Positions 1 through 10,425 are shown, numbered from the stretch's first letter. The stretch is 64,000 nucleotides of DNA from Aquabacterium soli (GCF_003933735.1 NZ_RSED01000008.1:186001-250000); one strand, 5' to 3'. Notes: generated from the sequence alone by a model not told the origin. A program made the numbers and translations.

Positions 1-769
<769 letters not shown>

Positions 770-895
770 GGCGAAACTCCAGCAAACGTCATTCCAGCGT
801 GGCCGGTGGAGGCGCGGCCATCACCCTTCGGAGGGTATCGCCGCCAGGGGGCTTCGGTATAGCATCTTGCTGATGTGTGGTATCAGGGTGATCAT

Positions 896-1900
896 ATGAC
901 CAAGCAAGCTGTTTTCGAAAAGATCGACATTTCCCTCATCCGAGTCCTGCACACCGTGATCACCGAATGCAGCGTGTCGCGGGCGGCCATCCGCCTGCAG
1001 TCCAGCCAGCCTGCCGTCAGCGCGCAGCTCAAGCGCCTGCGCGAGCTCACGGACGACCCGTTGCTGGTGCGCTGTGGCCAGGCCATGGCGCCCACCGATG
1101 TGGCCCTGAGCCTGCTGGAGCCGGCGTCGATCATCCTGCACAACGCCCAGGCGATGTTCGGCCACAAGAACAGCGTGCGCGAGTTCGATCTGGCCACCAC
1201 CTCGCTGACCTTCCGCATCGCGGCCACCGATTACCTCGACCCCTTCTTTCTGCCAGAACTCACGCTGCACCTCAAGCGCCTGGCGCCCAACCTGCGCATC
1301 GAATGCGTGCCCCTGTCGGCCGATCTGGACTACCGCCGCAGCCTGGCGCGCGGCGAGGTCGACCTGGTCATCGGCAACTGGCTTGAACCGTCGGATGAGC
1401 TGCACCTGGGCCGCCTGATGAGCGACGAGGTGGTCTGCCTGGTGTCCGAAGACCACCCCGCGGCACGCCTGCCGCGCGAGGGCAAGCGGGCCTGGTCGGT
1501 GGATCAGTACCTGGCGGCCGAGCATGTGTCGCCCCCGGCCCTGCACCCGGGCGGCATCGGCATCATCGACGAGCACCTGGCGATGCAGGGCCTGCGCCGC
1601 AACGTGGTGGTGCGAAACCCGCACTTCGCGCAATTGCCCTACATGGTGGCGGGCTCGCTGCTGGTGCTCACCACCGGCCGGCGCTTTTGCGACCGGTATG
1701 CCCAGCAGCTCAAGGTGAAGATCATCCGCTGCCCGGTGAGCTTTCCTACCATGAACTACTATCAGCTCTGGCACGACCTGACGCACCACTCCGCTGCCAG
1801 CCGCTGGCTGCGTGAACAAGTGCGCGAGGTGGTACGCAATCTGCAGCATGTCCGTCCACCCTGGCGCGCTGAGACCTTGCCGGTGGTCCGGGCGCCCTGA
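896..1900 (+). CDS. LysR-family regulator, likely of purine catabolism genes
   Basis: 334 aa. The N-terminal winged helix-turn-helix is at about residues 8-65 (SVSRAAIRLQSSQPAVSAQL), followed by a LysR substrate-binding domain. ATG 896 is chosen because an AGGGTG purine stretch lies 5 nt upstream; an in-frame GTG at 875 would add seven residues and has no ribosome-binding site. It is divergent from xdhA and ends 25 nt before guanine deaminase. By the usual LysR pattern it probably controls the divergent xdh operon and perhaps the downstream guaD/transporter genes in response to a purine intermediate. The effector is inferred from context only. Confidence 0.85.
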   Translation: MTKQAVFEKIDISLIRVLHTVITECSVSRAAIRLQSSQPAVSAQLKRLRELTDDPLLVRCGQAMAPTDVALSLLEPASIILHNAQAMFGHKNSVREFDLATTSLTFRIAATDYLDPFFLPELTLHLKRLAPNLRIECVPLSADLDYRRSLARGEVDLVIGNWLEPSDELHLGRLMSDEVVCLVSEDHPAARLPREGKRAWSVDQYLAAEHVSPPALHPGGIGIIDEHLAMQGLRRNVVVRNPHFAQLPYMVAGSLLVLTTGRRFCDRYAQQLKVKIIRCPVSFPTMNYYQLWHDLTHHSAASRWLREQVREVVRNLQHVRPPWRAETLPVVRAP

Positions 1901-1925
1901 AGCCCCCTACAATCCCGCCCGTCGC

Positions 1926-3290
1926 ATGCCCCAGCCGTCCTCCGCCCCCACCTCCAGCGCCATGCCCGGCGCCGTGTCCAACAGCCCTCGCAGGGTCCTG
2001 CGCGGCGATGTCCTGGATTTCACGGCCGACCCTGGTTTCAACCCGCCCGGCGAATCGCCCGGCGTGCGTTTCCGGCCCGACCACCTCGTGCTGATCGAGG
2101 GCGAGCGCATCGCCGCCGTGCAACCGGCCGATCAGCCCTTGACCCCCGACTGGCAGATCGCCGAGCAACTGGATCACCGTGGCCGGCTGATCATGCCGGG
2201 CTTCATCGACACCCACGTGCACTGCCCGCAGCTGGACGTGATCGCCAGCTACGGCACCGAACTGCTGGACTGGCTCAACACCTACACCTTCCCGGCCGAG
2301 CGACGCTACGTGGATGAGTCGGTGGCCGACGAGGGCGCGGAGCGCTTCCTGGAAGCCCTGTGGGCCCATGGCACCACCAGCGCCGTGATCTTCGCGACGG
2401 TGCACAAGACCAGCGCCGAGGCCCTGTTCCGCCGGGGCTCCGAGGCCCGCATGCGCCTGGTCACCGGCAAGGTGCTGATGGACCGCCACGCGCCCGACGG
2501 CCTGCGCGACGACGTGGCCCAGGCCGAGCGCGATTGCGTGGACCTGATCCAGCGCTGGCATGGCAAGGACCGGCAAAGCTACGCCGTGACCGTGCGCTTC
2601 GCGCCGACCAGCACCTCCGAGCAGCTCGTCATGGCCGGTCAACTGGTGCAACACCACCATGGCGTCTACATGCAGACCCACGTGGCCGAGAACCGCGACG
2701 AGGTGCGCTGGGTGGCCGAGCTCTTCCCCGATGCACGCAGCTACCTGGACGTGTACGACCGCGACGGCCTGATCGGCCCGCGCGCCGTGCTGGCCCATGG
2801 CATCTGGCTGGACGACAACGACCGCGCGGTGCTGCGTGATCATGGCGCGCAGATCGCGCACAGCCCGTCGTCGAACCTGTTCCTGGGCAGCGGCCTGTTC
2901 GACTGGCGTCTGGCCGAGCAATCCGGCGTGAACGTGAGCCTGGCCAGCGACGTGGGCGGCGGGACCAGCCTGTCCATGCTGCGCAACATGGCGGACGCCT
3001 ACAAGATCCAGGCGATGCAGGGCGTGCGCCTGAGTGCCTGGAAGGCGCTGCACACGGCCACGGCCGGCGCAGCGCAGCATTTGGGGCTGCACGATGAAAT
3101 CGGACGCGTCGAGCCCGGACTGATGGCCGACCTGGCCGTGTGGGACACCGCCGTGGGCCCGGTGGCCCTGCATCGCAATGGCCTGGCCCGGGATTTGCAC
3201 GAGAGACTCTTTGCCTGGATCACCCTGGGCGACGAGCGCAACCTCGCGGCCACCGTGGTGGCAGGACAACCCCGGTTTGTCCGCCCTTGA
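1926..3290 (+). CDS. guaD: Guanine deaminase
   Basis: 454 aa, the usual length of amidohydrolase-superfamily guanine deaminases, which hydrolyse guanine to xanthine plus ammonia. The zinc-binding HxH is in PGFIDTHVHCPQ (His97, His99), a GuaD hallmark. Further metal or catalytic residues appear in QTHVAENRDEV, LAHGIWL and SDVGGG. Product xanthine would be the substrate of the neighbouring xanthine dehydrogenase. ATG 1926 is preferred. A further in-frame ATG at 1962 is possible. There is no Shine-Dalgarno, but a -10-like TACAAT at 1908-1913 lies just upstream, so the message may be nearly leaderless. The BMP-type ABC importer follows 69 nt downstream. Confidence 0.93.
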   Translation: MPQPSSAPTSSAMPGAVSNSPRRVLRGDVLDFTADPGFNPPGESPGVRFRPDHLVLIEGERIAAVQPADQPLTPDWQIAEQLDHRGRLIMPGFIDTHVHCPQLDVIASYGTELLDWLNTYTFPAERRYVDESVADEGAERFLEALWAHGTTSAVIFATVHKTSAEALFRRGSEARMRLVTGKVLMDRHAPDGLRDDVAQAERDCVDLIQRWHGKDRQSYAVTVRFAPTSTSEQLVMAGQLVQHHHGVYMQTHVAENRDEVRWVAELFPDARSYLDVYDRDGLIGPRAVLAHGIWLDDNDRAVLRDHGAQIAHSPSSNLFLGSGLFDWRLAEQSGVNVSLASDVGGGTSLSMLRNMADAYKIQAMQGVRLSAWKALHTATAGAAQHLGLHDEIGRVEPGLMADLAVWDTAVGPVALHRNGLARDLHERLFAWITLGDERNLAATVVAGQPRFVRP

Positions 3291-3359
3291 CGGCCGCGAC
3301 GCTTGTCGTATCGTGGGCCCCGCAGTCCTGATCCAGCGCACCGAACACAACGCAACACC

Positions 3360-4901
3360 ATGACCTGGCGGCTCGAACTCCAACACATCACCAAGCAGTA
3401 CCCGGCGGTCAGAGCCAACGACGATGTCAGCCTGAAGGTCGCACCCGGCGAGATCCACGCCGTGCTGGGCGAGAACGGCGCGGGCAAGTCCACGCTGATG
3501 AAGATCATCTTCGGCGCCGTCAAGCCCGATGCGGGCGAGATCCTGTTCAACGGTGAGCGCGTGCACATCAAGTCGCCTCAAGAGGCGAGGGCGCTGGGCA
3601 TCAGCATGGTGTTCCAGCACTTCTCGCTGTTCGACACGCTCACCGCGGCCGAAAACGTGTGGCTGGGCCTTGATAAATCGCTGAGCCTGGCCGAGGTCAC
3701 CGAGCGCATCAAGAAGGTGTCCAGCGAATACGGGCTGGAGGTCGATCCGCAGCGGCATGTGCATTCGCTGACGGTGGGCGAGCGCCAGCGCATCGAGATC
3801 GTCCGCGCGCTGATGACCAACCCGCAGGTGCTGATCCTCGACGAGCCCACCTCGGTGCTCACGCCCCAGGCGGTCGAGAAGCTCTTCGTGACCTTGCGCC
3901 AACTGGCCGACAAGGGCTGCTCCATCCTCTACATCAGCCACAAGCTCGACGAGATCCGCGCGCTGTGCCACCGCTGCACCGTGCTGCGCGGCGGCAAGGT
4001 CACCGGCGAGGTCGATCCGCGCCAGGAGACCAATGCCAGCCTGTCGCGCCTGATGATCGGCGCCGAACCGCCCGCGCTGGAGCGCCACACGCCCACGCTG
4101 GGCGAGGTGGCCCTGCACGTGCGCGCCCTGGACCTGCCGCGGGTAGACCCGTTCGGTGTCAGCCTGCGCGGCATCGACCTGCAGTTGCGCGCCGGCGAGA
4201 TCGTCGGCATCGCCGGCGTGTCGGGCAACGGGCAGCAGCCCTTCATGGCCGCGCTCAGCGGCGAAGACCCCCGTTGCGCACCCGGCTGCGTCACCCTGTT
4301 CGGCGTGGACATCAGCCGTGCCCCGCCCGGCGTGCGCCGCCGCATGGGCCTGCACAGCGTGCCTGAAGAGCGCCTGGGCCGTGGCGCCGTGCCGACCATG
4401 TCGCTGGCCCAGAACACCCTGCTCACGCGCAACGACGAGGTCGGCGTGGGTGGCTGGCTGCGCCTGACCGGCATCCAGGCCATGGCCTCGGCGCTGATCG
4501 AACGCTACAAGGTCAAGGCCGGCGGCCACCCGGCGTTGGCGCGCAGCCTGTCGGGCGGCAACCTGCAGAAGTTCATCATGGGGCGCGAGATCGATGCGCG
4601 CCCGAAGGTGCTGCTGGTGTCCCAGCCCACCTGGGGTGTCGACGTGGGCGCCGCGGCCCAGATCCGCGGCGAGTTGTTGAAGCTGCGCGATGCCGGCTGT
4701 GCCGTGCTCGTGGTCAGCGAGGAGCTGGACGAATTGTTCGAGATCTGCGACCGCCTGATGGTCATGGCCCAGGGGCGCCTGTCGCCCAGCATCCCGGCCG
4801 CCGAAGCCACCATCGAACGCGTGGGCGCCTGGATGAGCGGCCTGTGGGACACGGATGCTGCAGCAGCGGCCAAGCAGGGGAGCGCGCATGTTCAAGCTTG
4901 A
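3360..4901 (+). CDS. ABC importer ATPase with two ABC domains (BMP/nucleoside type)
   Basis: 513 aa with tandem ABC domains, as in RbsA/NupA-type importers. Domain 1 is canonical: Walker A GENGAGKST at 37-45, signature LTVGERQ, and Walker B LILDEPTSVL. Domain 2 is degenerate: the Walker A position reads GVSGNGQQ without the Lys-Thr/Ser, the signature is LSGGNLQK, and the Walker B glutamate is replaced by Gln (SQPTWGVDVG). That asymmetry is usual for this family. ATG 3360 is chosen by alignment to the family N-terminus. The stop overlaps the first permease start (4888) by 14 nt. Neighbouring purine genes suggest it energises uptake of purine nucleosides or bases. Confidence 0.92.
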   Translation: MTWRLELQHITKQYPAVRANDDVSLKVAPGEIHAVLGENGAGKSTLMKIIFGAVKPDAGEILFNGERVHIKSPQEARALGISMVFQHFSLFDTLTAAENVWLGLDKSLSLAEVTERIKKVSSEYGLEVDPQRHVHSLTVGERQRIEIVRALMTNPQVLILDEPTSVLTPQAVEKLFVTLRQLADKGCSILYISHKLDEIRALCHRCTVLRGGKVTGEVDPRQETNASLSRLMIGAEPPALERHTPTLGEVALHVRALDLPRVDPFGVSLRGIDLQLRAGEIVGIAGVSGNGQQPFMAALSGEDPRCAPGCVTLFGVDISRAPPGVRRRMGLHSVPEERLGRGAVPTMSLAQNTLLTRNDEVGVGGWLRLTGIQAMASALIERYKVKAGGHPALARSLSGGNLQKFIMGREIDARPKVLLVSQPTWGVDVGAAAQIRGELLKLRDAGCAVLVVSEELDELFEICDRLMVMAQGRLSPSIPAAEATIERVGAWMSGLWDTDAAAAAKQGSAHVQA

Positions 4902-5949
4902 ACCGCGTCCGGCGCCCTCGAAGGTGCTGACGCTGGCCTCGCCGCTGATCGCGCTGGCGATCACGGTGCTGGTGGGCATCGCCCTGTTCATGTCGCTGGG
5001 CAAGGACCCGCTGGCCGGCCTGCAGATGTTCTTTGTCGAACCGCTCAAGAGTGGCTACGCCTTGTCCGAGCTCAGCCTCAAGGCCACGCCGCTGATCCTG
5101 ATCGCGCTGGGCCTGTCGGTGTGCTTTCGTGCCAACCTGTGGAACATCGGCGCCGAAGGCCAGTTCATCCTCGGCGCGATCTTCGCTGGTGGGGTGGCCA
5201 TGCGCGCCACGCCCGAGACGGGCCACTGGATCTTCGTGCTCGTGCTGCTGGCCGGCATGGTGGGCGGCATGCTGTGGGCGGCCATCGTGGCCCTGCTGCG
5301 TGACCGCTTCAATGCCAGCGAGATCCTGGTCAGCCTGATGCTGGTGTACGTGGCCGAGATGCTGCTGAGCTACCTGGTCTACGGGCCCTGGAAAGACCCT
5401 GCGGGCTACAACTTCCCGCAGACCATCACCTTCCTGGATGCCACGCGGGTGCCCAAGCTGGTCCAGGGCTTCCGCCTGAACGTGGGGGTGTTCATCGCGC
5501 TGGTGGCGGTGGTGGGCTTCACCATCTTCCTGTTCCGCACCTTCGCCGGCTTCCAGCTGCAGGTGGGTGGCCTGGCACCCGCTGCGGCACGCTATGCGGG
5601 CTTCTCGTCGCGCAAGGCGCTGTGGACGGCGCTGCTGCTGTCGGGCGGCATGGCCGGCCTGGCGGGCGCCCTGGACGTGGCCGGGCCGCAAGGCCAACTC
5701 ACGCCCTATGTGCCGCTGGGCTATGGCTTTGCGGCCATCATCGTCGCCTTCGTGGGACGGCTGCACCCGGTGGGCATAGTGTTCTCGGCGGTGCTGATGA
5801 GCATGTTCTACATCGGGGGCGAACTGGCCCAGTCCCGCCTGGGGCTGCCCAAGGCGCTCACGGGGGTCTTCCAGGGCTTGCTGCTCTTCGCGCTGCTGGC
5901 CTGCGACACCTTCATCCATCAACGTCTGCGCTGGGTGGCTTCCAAATGA
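4888..5949 (+). CDS. ABC importer permease 1 (BMP/nucleoside type)
   Basis: 353 aa hydrophobic inner-membrane protein of the BPD_transp_2 family (NupB/YufP-like). About eight to ten membrane segments are visible. The family-typical NLWNIGAEGQFILGAIFAGG is at about residues 84-103, and a coupling-helix-like region (ARYAGFSSRKALW) is near 232. ATG 4888 has an AGGGGAG ribosome-binding site 7 nt upstream, inside the 3' end of the ATPase gene. Its own stop overlaps the ATG of permease 2 (5946), so the three genes are translationally coupled. It would form the translocation pore as a heterodimer with permease 2. Confidence 0.9.
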   Translation: MFKLEPRPAPSKVLTLASPLIALAITVLVGIALFMSLGKDPLAGLQMFFVEPLKSGYALSELSLKATPLILIALGLSVCFRANLWNIGAEGQFILGAIFAGGVAMRATPETGHWIFVLVLLAGMVGGMLWAAIVALLRDRFNASEILVSLMLVYVAEMLLSYLVYGPWKDPAGYNFPQTITFLDATRVPKLVQGFRLNVGVFIALVAVVGFTIFLFRTFAGFQLQVGGLAPAAARYAGFSSRKALWTALLLSGGMAGLAGALDVAGPQGQLTPYVPLGYGFAAIIVAFVGRLHPVGIVFSAVLMSMFYIGGELAQSRLGLPKALTGVFQGLLLFALLACDTFIHQRLRWVASK

Positions 5950-6881
5950 CGGGTTTGACTGCGGATTCGTGGGCGCTGCTGATCGCCGCCACGCTCAATG
6001 CCGGCACGGTGGTGGCGCTGGCCTCGCTGGGCCTGTTGATCAATGAACGCTCGGGGGTGGTCAACCTGGGCGCGGAAGGCATGATGCTGGTGGCTGCCAT
6101 CGCGGGCTTCGCCACGGTGGTCCACACCGGCAGCGACTGGGCGGGCTTTGCGGCCGGTGCCCTGGCCGGGGCCGGCATGGCCGCGCTGTTCGGTGTGCTG
6201 GTGATCTGGCTCAACACCAACCAGTACGCCACCGGCCTGGCGCTCAGCCTGTTCGGCGCGGGGCTCAGTGCCTTCGCCGGCATCAAGTACACGCAGGAGA
6301 AACTGCCCGAGCGGCCGCACTTCGACATCCCGGTGCTGTCGGACATCCCCTTCGTCGGGCCGGCCTTCTTCAAGCACCACCCGCTGGTCTACATCGCCAT
6401 CGTGCTGGCCATCGGCATGACCTGGTTCCTGATGCGCTCGCGCGCCGGCCTGGTGCTGCGCGCCGTGGGCGAATCACCTGAATCGGCGCATGCGCTGGGC
6501 TACCGTGTGCGGCCCATCCGCCTGGCGGCGGTGATGGCCGGTGGCGCGCTGTGCGGCCTGGCCGGGGCCTTCATCTCGCTGTCGTACACGCCGCTGTGGG
6601 TCGAGGGCATGGTGGCCGGCAAGGGCTGGATCGCCCTGGCCCTGACCACCTTCGCCACCTGGCGGCCGGCCCGAGTGCTGCTGGGCGCCTACCTGTTCGG
6701 CGGCGTGACCATGCTGCAGTTCCAGATGCAGGGGCAGGGCATCCAGATCGCCAGCCAGTGGCTGACCATGCTGCCCTATGTGGCCACCATCGTCGTGCTG
6801 GTGCTGATCTCGCGCAATCCGACGTGGATACGCATCAACATGCCTGCCTCACTGGGTAAACCCTTCCATCCTGGCGCATGA
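5946..6881 (+). CDS. ABC importer permease 2 (BMP/nucleoside type)
   Basis: 311 aa, second permease of the same importer (NupC/YufQ-like). The family motif NERSGVVNLGAEGMMLVAA is at about residues 34-52, and several hydrophobic segments follow. The ATG at 5946 overlaps the TGA of permease 1 in an ATGA junction. An in-frame upstream extension exists but would read through the permease 1 gene and is rejected. The lipoprotein gene for the binding protein starts 60 nt after the stop. Function as the partner pore subunit is inferred from family and position. Confidence 0.9.
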   Translation: MTGLTADSWALLIAATLNAGTVVALASLGLLINERSGVVNLGAEGMMLVAAIAGFATVVHTGSDWAGFAAGALAGAGMAALFGVLVIWLNTNQYATGLALSLFGAGLSAFAGIKYTQEKLPERPHFDIPVLSDIPFVGPAFFKHHPLVYIAIVLAIGMTWFLMRSRAGLVLRAVGESPESAHALGYRVRPIRLAAVMAGGALCGLAGAFISLSYTPLWVEGMVAGKGWIALALTTFATWRPARVLLGAYLFGGVTMLQFQMQGQGIQIASQWLTMLPYVATIVVLVLISRNPTWIRINMPASLGKPFHPGA

Positions 6882-6941
6882 CGGTGCATCATCGCCGTTG
6901 GCGTCCGTCTGTATACACATTTCTACCCCCTTGGAGATGAC

Positions 6942-8114
6942 ATGAGCTCTCGTCCGAACCTGTCCAAACGTTCGATGTTGAAGCTGGCCGGCTGGGCCAG
7001 CCTGGCCGCCACGGCCGCCCTGGTCGGCTGTGGCAAGAAGGAAGAAGCCGCCGCGCCGGCCGCTTCCGAAGCTTCTGCCGCAGCGCCAGCCGCTGTCGCC
7101 GCCAGCGGCCCGCTGAAGATCGCCTTCGCCTACATCGGCCCTGTGGGTGATGCCGGCTGGACCTATGCGCACGACCGCGGCCGCCTGGAAATGGAAAAGG
7201 AACTGGGCGACAAGGTCAAGACCACCTTCGTCGAGAAGGTGCCCGAGGGCCCTGAGGCCGAGCGCGTGATCCGCGATCTGGTCGGCCAGGGCAACACCCT
7301 GATCTTCGGCACCACCTTCGGCTACATGGAGCCCATGCTCAAGGTGGCTGCCGACAACCCGAACGTGAAGTTCGAGCACGGCACGGGCTACAAGACGGCG
7401 CCCAACATGCGCACCTACGATGCCCGCACCTATGAAGGCGCCTACATGGCCGGCGTGATCGCCGGTGGCATCACCAAGTCGAACACCCTGGGTGTCGTGG
7501 GCTCGATCCCCATCCCCGAGGTGATCCGCAACATCAACGCCTTCACCCTGGGCGCTCAGAGCGTCAACCCCAAGATCAAGACCAAGGTCGTGTGGGTCAA
7601 CGCCTGGTTCGATCCTCCCAAGGAAACCGAAGGCGCTCAGAGCCTGCTGAACCAGGGCGCCGACGTGCTGTTCCAGAACACCGACTCCAGCGCCGTGCTG
7701 CAGGCCGCTGAAAAGGCCGGCAAGCACGCCTTCGGCTGGGACTCGGACATGAGCAAGTTCGGGCCGAAATCGCACCTGGCCTCGGCCGTGATCAACTGGG
7801 GCCCGTACTACACCAAGGCCGCCAAGGACGCGCTGGAAGGCACCTGGCAGACCGGTGGCGTGTGGTGGGGCGTGAAGGAAGGCGCCATCGACCTGGTGTC
7901 CATCTCCGACGCCGTGCCGGGCGAACTCAAGGCCAAGGTGGAAACCGTCAAGAATGGCCTGAAGGACGGCAGCTTCGTGATCTGGAAGGGCCCGATCGTG
8001 GGCCAGGACGGCAAGGAAGTCGTGGCCAAGGACACCGTGGCCGATGACAAGTTCCTGGGCGGCATCAACTTCTACGTCAAGGGCGTGGAAGGCTCGGTGC
8101 CTTCGGGCAAGTGA
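6942..8114 (+). CDS. BMP-family substrate-binding lipoprotein of the ABC importer
   Basis: 390 aa. The signal sequence ends in a lipobox (AALVGC, Cys at about 27), so the mature protein is anchored to the membrane facing the periplasm. A low-complexity Ala/Glu-rich linker (residues 30-60) precedes a Bmp/PnrA-like periplasmic-binding domain (FAYIGPVGDAGWTYAHD, IFGTTFGYMEP, GIT KSNTLGVVGSIP). This family (PnrA, Med, BmpA) usually binds purine nucleosides. The start has GGAGATGAC just upstream. As last gene of the importer operon it is followed by a clear intrinsic terminator at 8162-8196. A purine ligand is inferred from guaD, xdhA and the adenine deaminase alongside. Confidence 0.9.
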   Translation: MSSRPNLSKRSMLKLAGWASLAATAALVGCGKKEEAAAPAASEASAAAPAAVAASGPLKIAFAYIGPVGDAGWTYAHDRGRLEMEKELGDKVKTTFVEKVPEGPEAERVIRDLVGQGNTLIFGTTFGYMEPMLKVAADNPNVKFEHGTGYKTAPNMRTYDARTYEGAYMAGVIAGGITKSNTLGVVGSIPIPEVIRNINAFTLGAQSVNPKIKTKVVWVNAWFDPPKETEGAQSLLNQGADVLFQNTDSSAVLQAAEKAGKHAFGWDSDMSKFGPKSHLASAVINWGPYYTKAAKDALEGTWQTGGVWWGVKEGAIDLVSISDAVPGELKAKVETVKNGLKDGSFVIWKGPIVGQDGKEVVAKDTVADDKFLGGINFYVKGVEGSVPSGK

Positions 8115-8161
8115 TGAAGGGCATCACGCCGCCACGGTGAATCCTCGCCGCGCGTGATGTC

Positions 8162-8196
8162 AAAGGCCGCCGCTGATCCCGGCGGCCTTTTGTTTT
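8162..8196 (+). terminator. Intrinsic terminator after the ABC importer operon
   Basis: A perfect 11-bp stem, AAAGGCCGCCG (8162-8172) with CGGCGGCCTTT (8180-8190), has a 7-nt loop and runs into TTTTGTTTTG. It lies 48 nt after the lipoprotein gene stop and before the adenine deaminase gene, which therefore probably has its own promoter. Confidence 0.9.
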
Positions 8197-8250
8197 GATC
8201 GATGATGGTTTCCCGTTCCCCCTGATCGTGATTGAAAGAGAGCCTCCCCC

Positions 8251-9315
8251 ATGAGCGCCGCCACCGTGTCCCCCATGCCCGTCGCCGGCATCCCCGCCGC
8301 GCGCCTGCCCGAGCTGCTCCAGGCCATGCCCAAGGCCGAGCTGCACATGCACATCGAGGGCTCGCTCGAGCCCGAGCTGATCTTCGCGCTGGCCCAGCGC
8401 AATGGCGTGGCGCTGAGCTACCCGAGCGTCGAGGACCTGCGCAAGGCCTACGCCTTCACGGATCTGCAGAGCTTCCTGGACATCTACTACGCCGGTGCCT
8501 CGGTGCTGCTGAAAGAGGATGATTTCCACGACATGGCCTGGGCCTACCTGCTCAAGGCGCAAGAGGACAACATCCGCCACACCGAGTTGTTCTTCGATCC
8601 GCAGACGCACACCGACCGGGGCGTGCCCTTCGAGGTGGTGATCAAGGGCCTGAGCCGTGCCTGTGCACGTGCCAAGACCGAGCTGGGCGTGAGCGCCTCG
8701 CTGATCATGTGCTTCCTGCGGCATCTGTCGGAAGAGTCCGCCTTCGAGACGCTGCAAGCCTCGCTGCCCTACCGTGAGCACTTCATCGGTGTCGGCCTGG
8801 ATTCGGGTGAGCGTGGCAACCCGCCCGAGAAGTTCGCGCGCGTGTTCGCCAAGTGCCGCGAGCTGGGCCTGCACCTGGTGGCGCATGCGGGTGAGGAAGG
8901 CCCGGCCGCCTACATCGTCGATGCGCTGGACGTGCTGCACGCCGAACGCATCGACCACGGCGTGCGCTGCGTCGAAGACCCGGCCCTGGTGGAACGCCTG
9001 GCGAAGCAGGGCACCGCGCTGACCGTGTGCCCGCTGTCCAACATCAAGCTGTGCGTGTTCGACAAGATGGATGCGCACAACCTGGGACACCTGCTGGAGC
9101 AGGGCCTGAAGGTGACGATCAATTCGGACGACCCGGCCTACTTCGGCGGCTACCTGAACCAGAACTTCCTGGAGACCTTCGAGGCGCTGGACCTGGATGC
9201 GCAGGCAGCCTACACACTGGCGCGCAACAGCTTCGAGGCCAGCTTCGTATCTGAAGCGGACAAGGCCCGCTGGATCGCGGAGCTGGACGACACCTTCCGG
9301 CGTTTCGCGCAGTGA
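8251..9315 (+). CDS. Adenine deaminase of the Add-like (PA0148) type
   Basis: 354 aa zinc hydrolase of the adenosine/adenine deaminase family. Zinc ligands and catalytic residues are visible: HMHIEG (His32, His34), VAHAGEE, ERIDHG and [10 protein letters not shown]. The blocks [36 protein letters not shown] and VGLDSGE closely match, from memory, Pseudomonas PA0148. That protein deaminates adenine to hypoxanthine rather than adenosine to inosine, although such proteins are often labelled adenosine deaminase. Context supports purine base salvage: importer upstream, with guanine deaminase and xanthine dehydrogenase nearby. The gene starts at ATG 8251, with a GAGAG about 11 nt upstream; ATG 8275 is an alternative. 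Confidence 0.88.
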   Translation: MSAATVSPMPVAGIPAARLPELLQAMPKAELHMHIEGSLEPELIFALAQRNGVALSYPSVEDLRKAYAFTDLQSFLDIYYAGASVLLKEDDFHDMAWAYLLKAQEDNIRHTELFFDPQTHTDRGVPFEVVIKGLSRACARAKTELGVSASLIMCFLRHLSEESAFETLQASLPYREHFIGVGLDSGERGNPPEKFARVFAKCRELGLHLVAHAGEEGPAAYIVDALDVLHAERIDHGVRCVEDPALVERLAKQGTALTVCPLSNIKLCVFDKMDAHNLGHLLEQGLKVTINSDDPAYFGGYLNQNFLETFEALDLDAQAAYTLARNSFEASFVSEADKARWIAELDDTFRRFAQ

Positions 9316-9322
9316 GCGTGGC

Positions 9323-10198
9323 TCAGGTGCTGGCCGATGCGGCCAGCGTGTGCGCCAGCGCACCGGCGCCCGGCCCGAAAGCGTAGGCGTCCAGCGCCAG
9401 GCAGCCGAACTCCACGGCCTGGTGCAGGCGCACGGCGGCTCCGGGCTCGGCTTGGGCCTGTGTGGCACCCATGCCCGCGGCCAGGTAGAAGGGCCGCCAG
9501 TGCTCGTCGGTCGGGTGCATCTCGACGGCGTACGGGGCCAGGCGACGGTAATCCCACAGCGCCGGCCAGTCGCCGGCCGTGGCGTGCTGGAACACCCATT
9601 GGCGGAAGGCCGCGCTCTCCGGGTCTTCGGGCAGGTTGACCAGGCCCGCCTGCAGCCGGCCGCTCTGGAACACCCGCCGCAGGTTGTGCGTGAGGCTGCC
9701 CGTGCCGATCACCTGGATGTCGGGCGGCAGGCCCTTCAAGGCCTGGCCCATGCGCCACAGCGATTCGGGCGTGGCGGTGGCCGGCAGGCTCAGCGGCACC
9801 ACGGGGATGTCGGCCTGAGGCCAAAGGTGCATCAGCGCTGTCCAGATGCCGTGGTCCAGGCCACCCTCATCCAGCACGGGCACGTCGAATCCTGCCTGGG
9901 CCAGGCAGGCCTGTGCCTGCTTCGCAAGCAAGGGATCGCCCGGCGCGTCATAGCGCAGCTCGTAGAGCGCGGGTGGGAATCCGCCGAAATCATGGATGGT
10001 GTGGTGGCGGGCCGAGCCCAGCAGCACTGCACCGCGGGCCATCGTGTGGGCGCTCATCACCAGCACGGCGCGGGGCCGTCCGGCGGTGCGCTCGATGGCC
10101 GGGCCCAGGGCTTTGAGGAAGTCCTGCGTGGGGCTGGGCTCGATGGCGATCATCGGTGAGCCGTGCGACAGGTACAGCGGGGAGAAGGGCGTGGCCAT
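9323..10198 (-). CDS. ygiD: LigB-family dioxygenase, 4,5-DOPA extradiol dioxygenase-like (YgiD)
   Basis: 291 aa, length and motifs of class III extradiol ring-cleavage dioxygenases. Iron and acid-base histidines are in SHGSP (His12), VMSAHT, GGLDHGIWT and GTGSLTHNL. E. coli YgiD cleaves L-DOPA at the 4,5 position. The physiological substrate here is unknown and may be another catechol. It converges on the adenine deaminase gene with a 7-nt gap and is divergent from the FtsX-type permease; nothing in the neighbourhood points to an aromatic pathway. Confidence 0.85.
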   Translation of the reverse strand: MATPFSPLYLSHGSPMIAIEPSPTQDFLKALGPAIERTAGRPRAVLVMSAHTMARGAVLLGSARHHTIHDFGGFPPALYELRYDAPGDPLLAKQAQACLAQAGFDVPVLDEGGLDHGIWTALMHLWPQADIPVVPLSLPATATPESLWRMGQALKGLPPDIQVIGTGSLTHNLRRVFQSGRLQAGLVNLPEDPESAAFRQWVFQHATAGDWPALWDYRRLAPYAVEMHPTDEHWRPFYLAAGMGATQAQAEPGAAVRLHQAVEFGCLALDAYAFGPGAGALAHTLAASAST

Positions 10199-10425
10199 GG
10201 CATGGGCGCGTGAGGGTACGACGCCTCCACGATAGCAGCGCAGGTTCGATCATGCTGGCGCCGGGGCATCCGCGATGGCGCCCCGCGAGGCCGTGATGCT
10301 GTCCCAAATCCGTGCGCGGCCGCAGGCCTTGCTGCGCCACGTTGGTGGAAAACCCCTCGCCAGGGCTTACCCTTGCGGATCGCGCGGCTGCTTCGCGCAT
10401 GTGTCCATCGTTCAAGGCTGCACAG

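Noticed and set aside
1746..5048. Open frame of about 1100 codons on the - strand
   Set aside because: Antisense to guaD and the ABC importer genes, which have clear catalytic motifs; the product is low-complexity His/Ala/Gly/Gln-rich.
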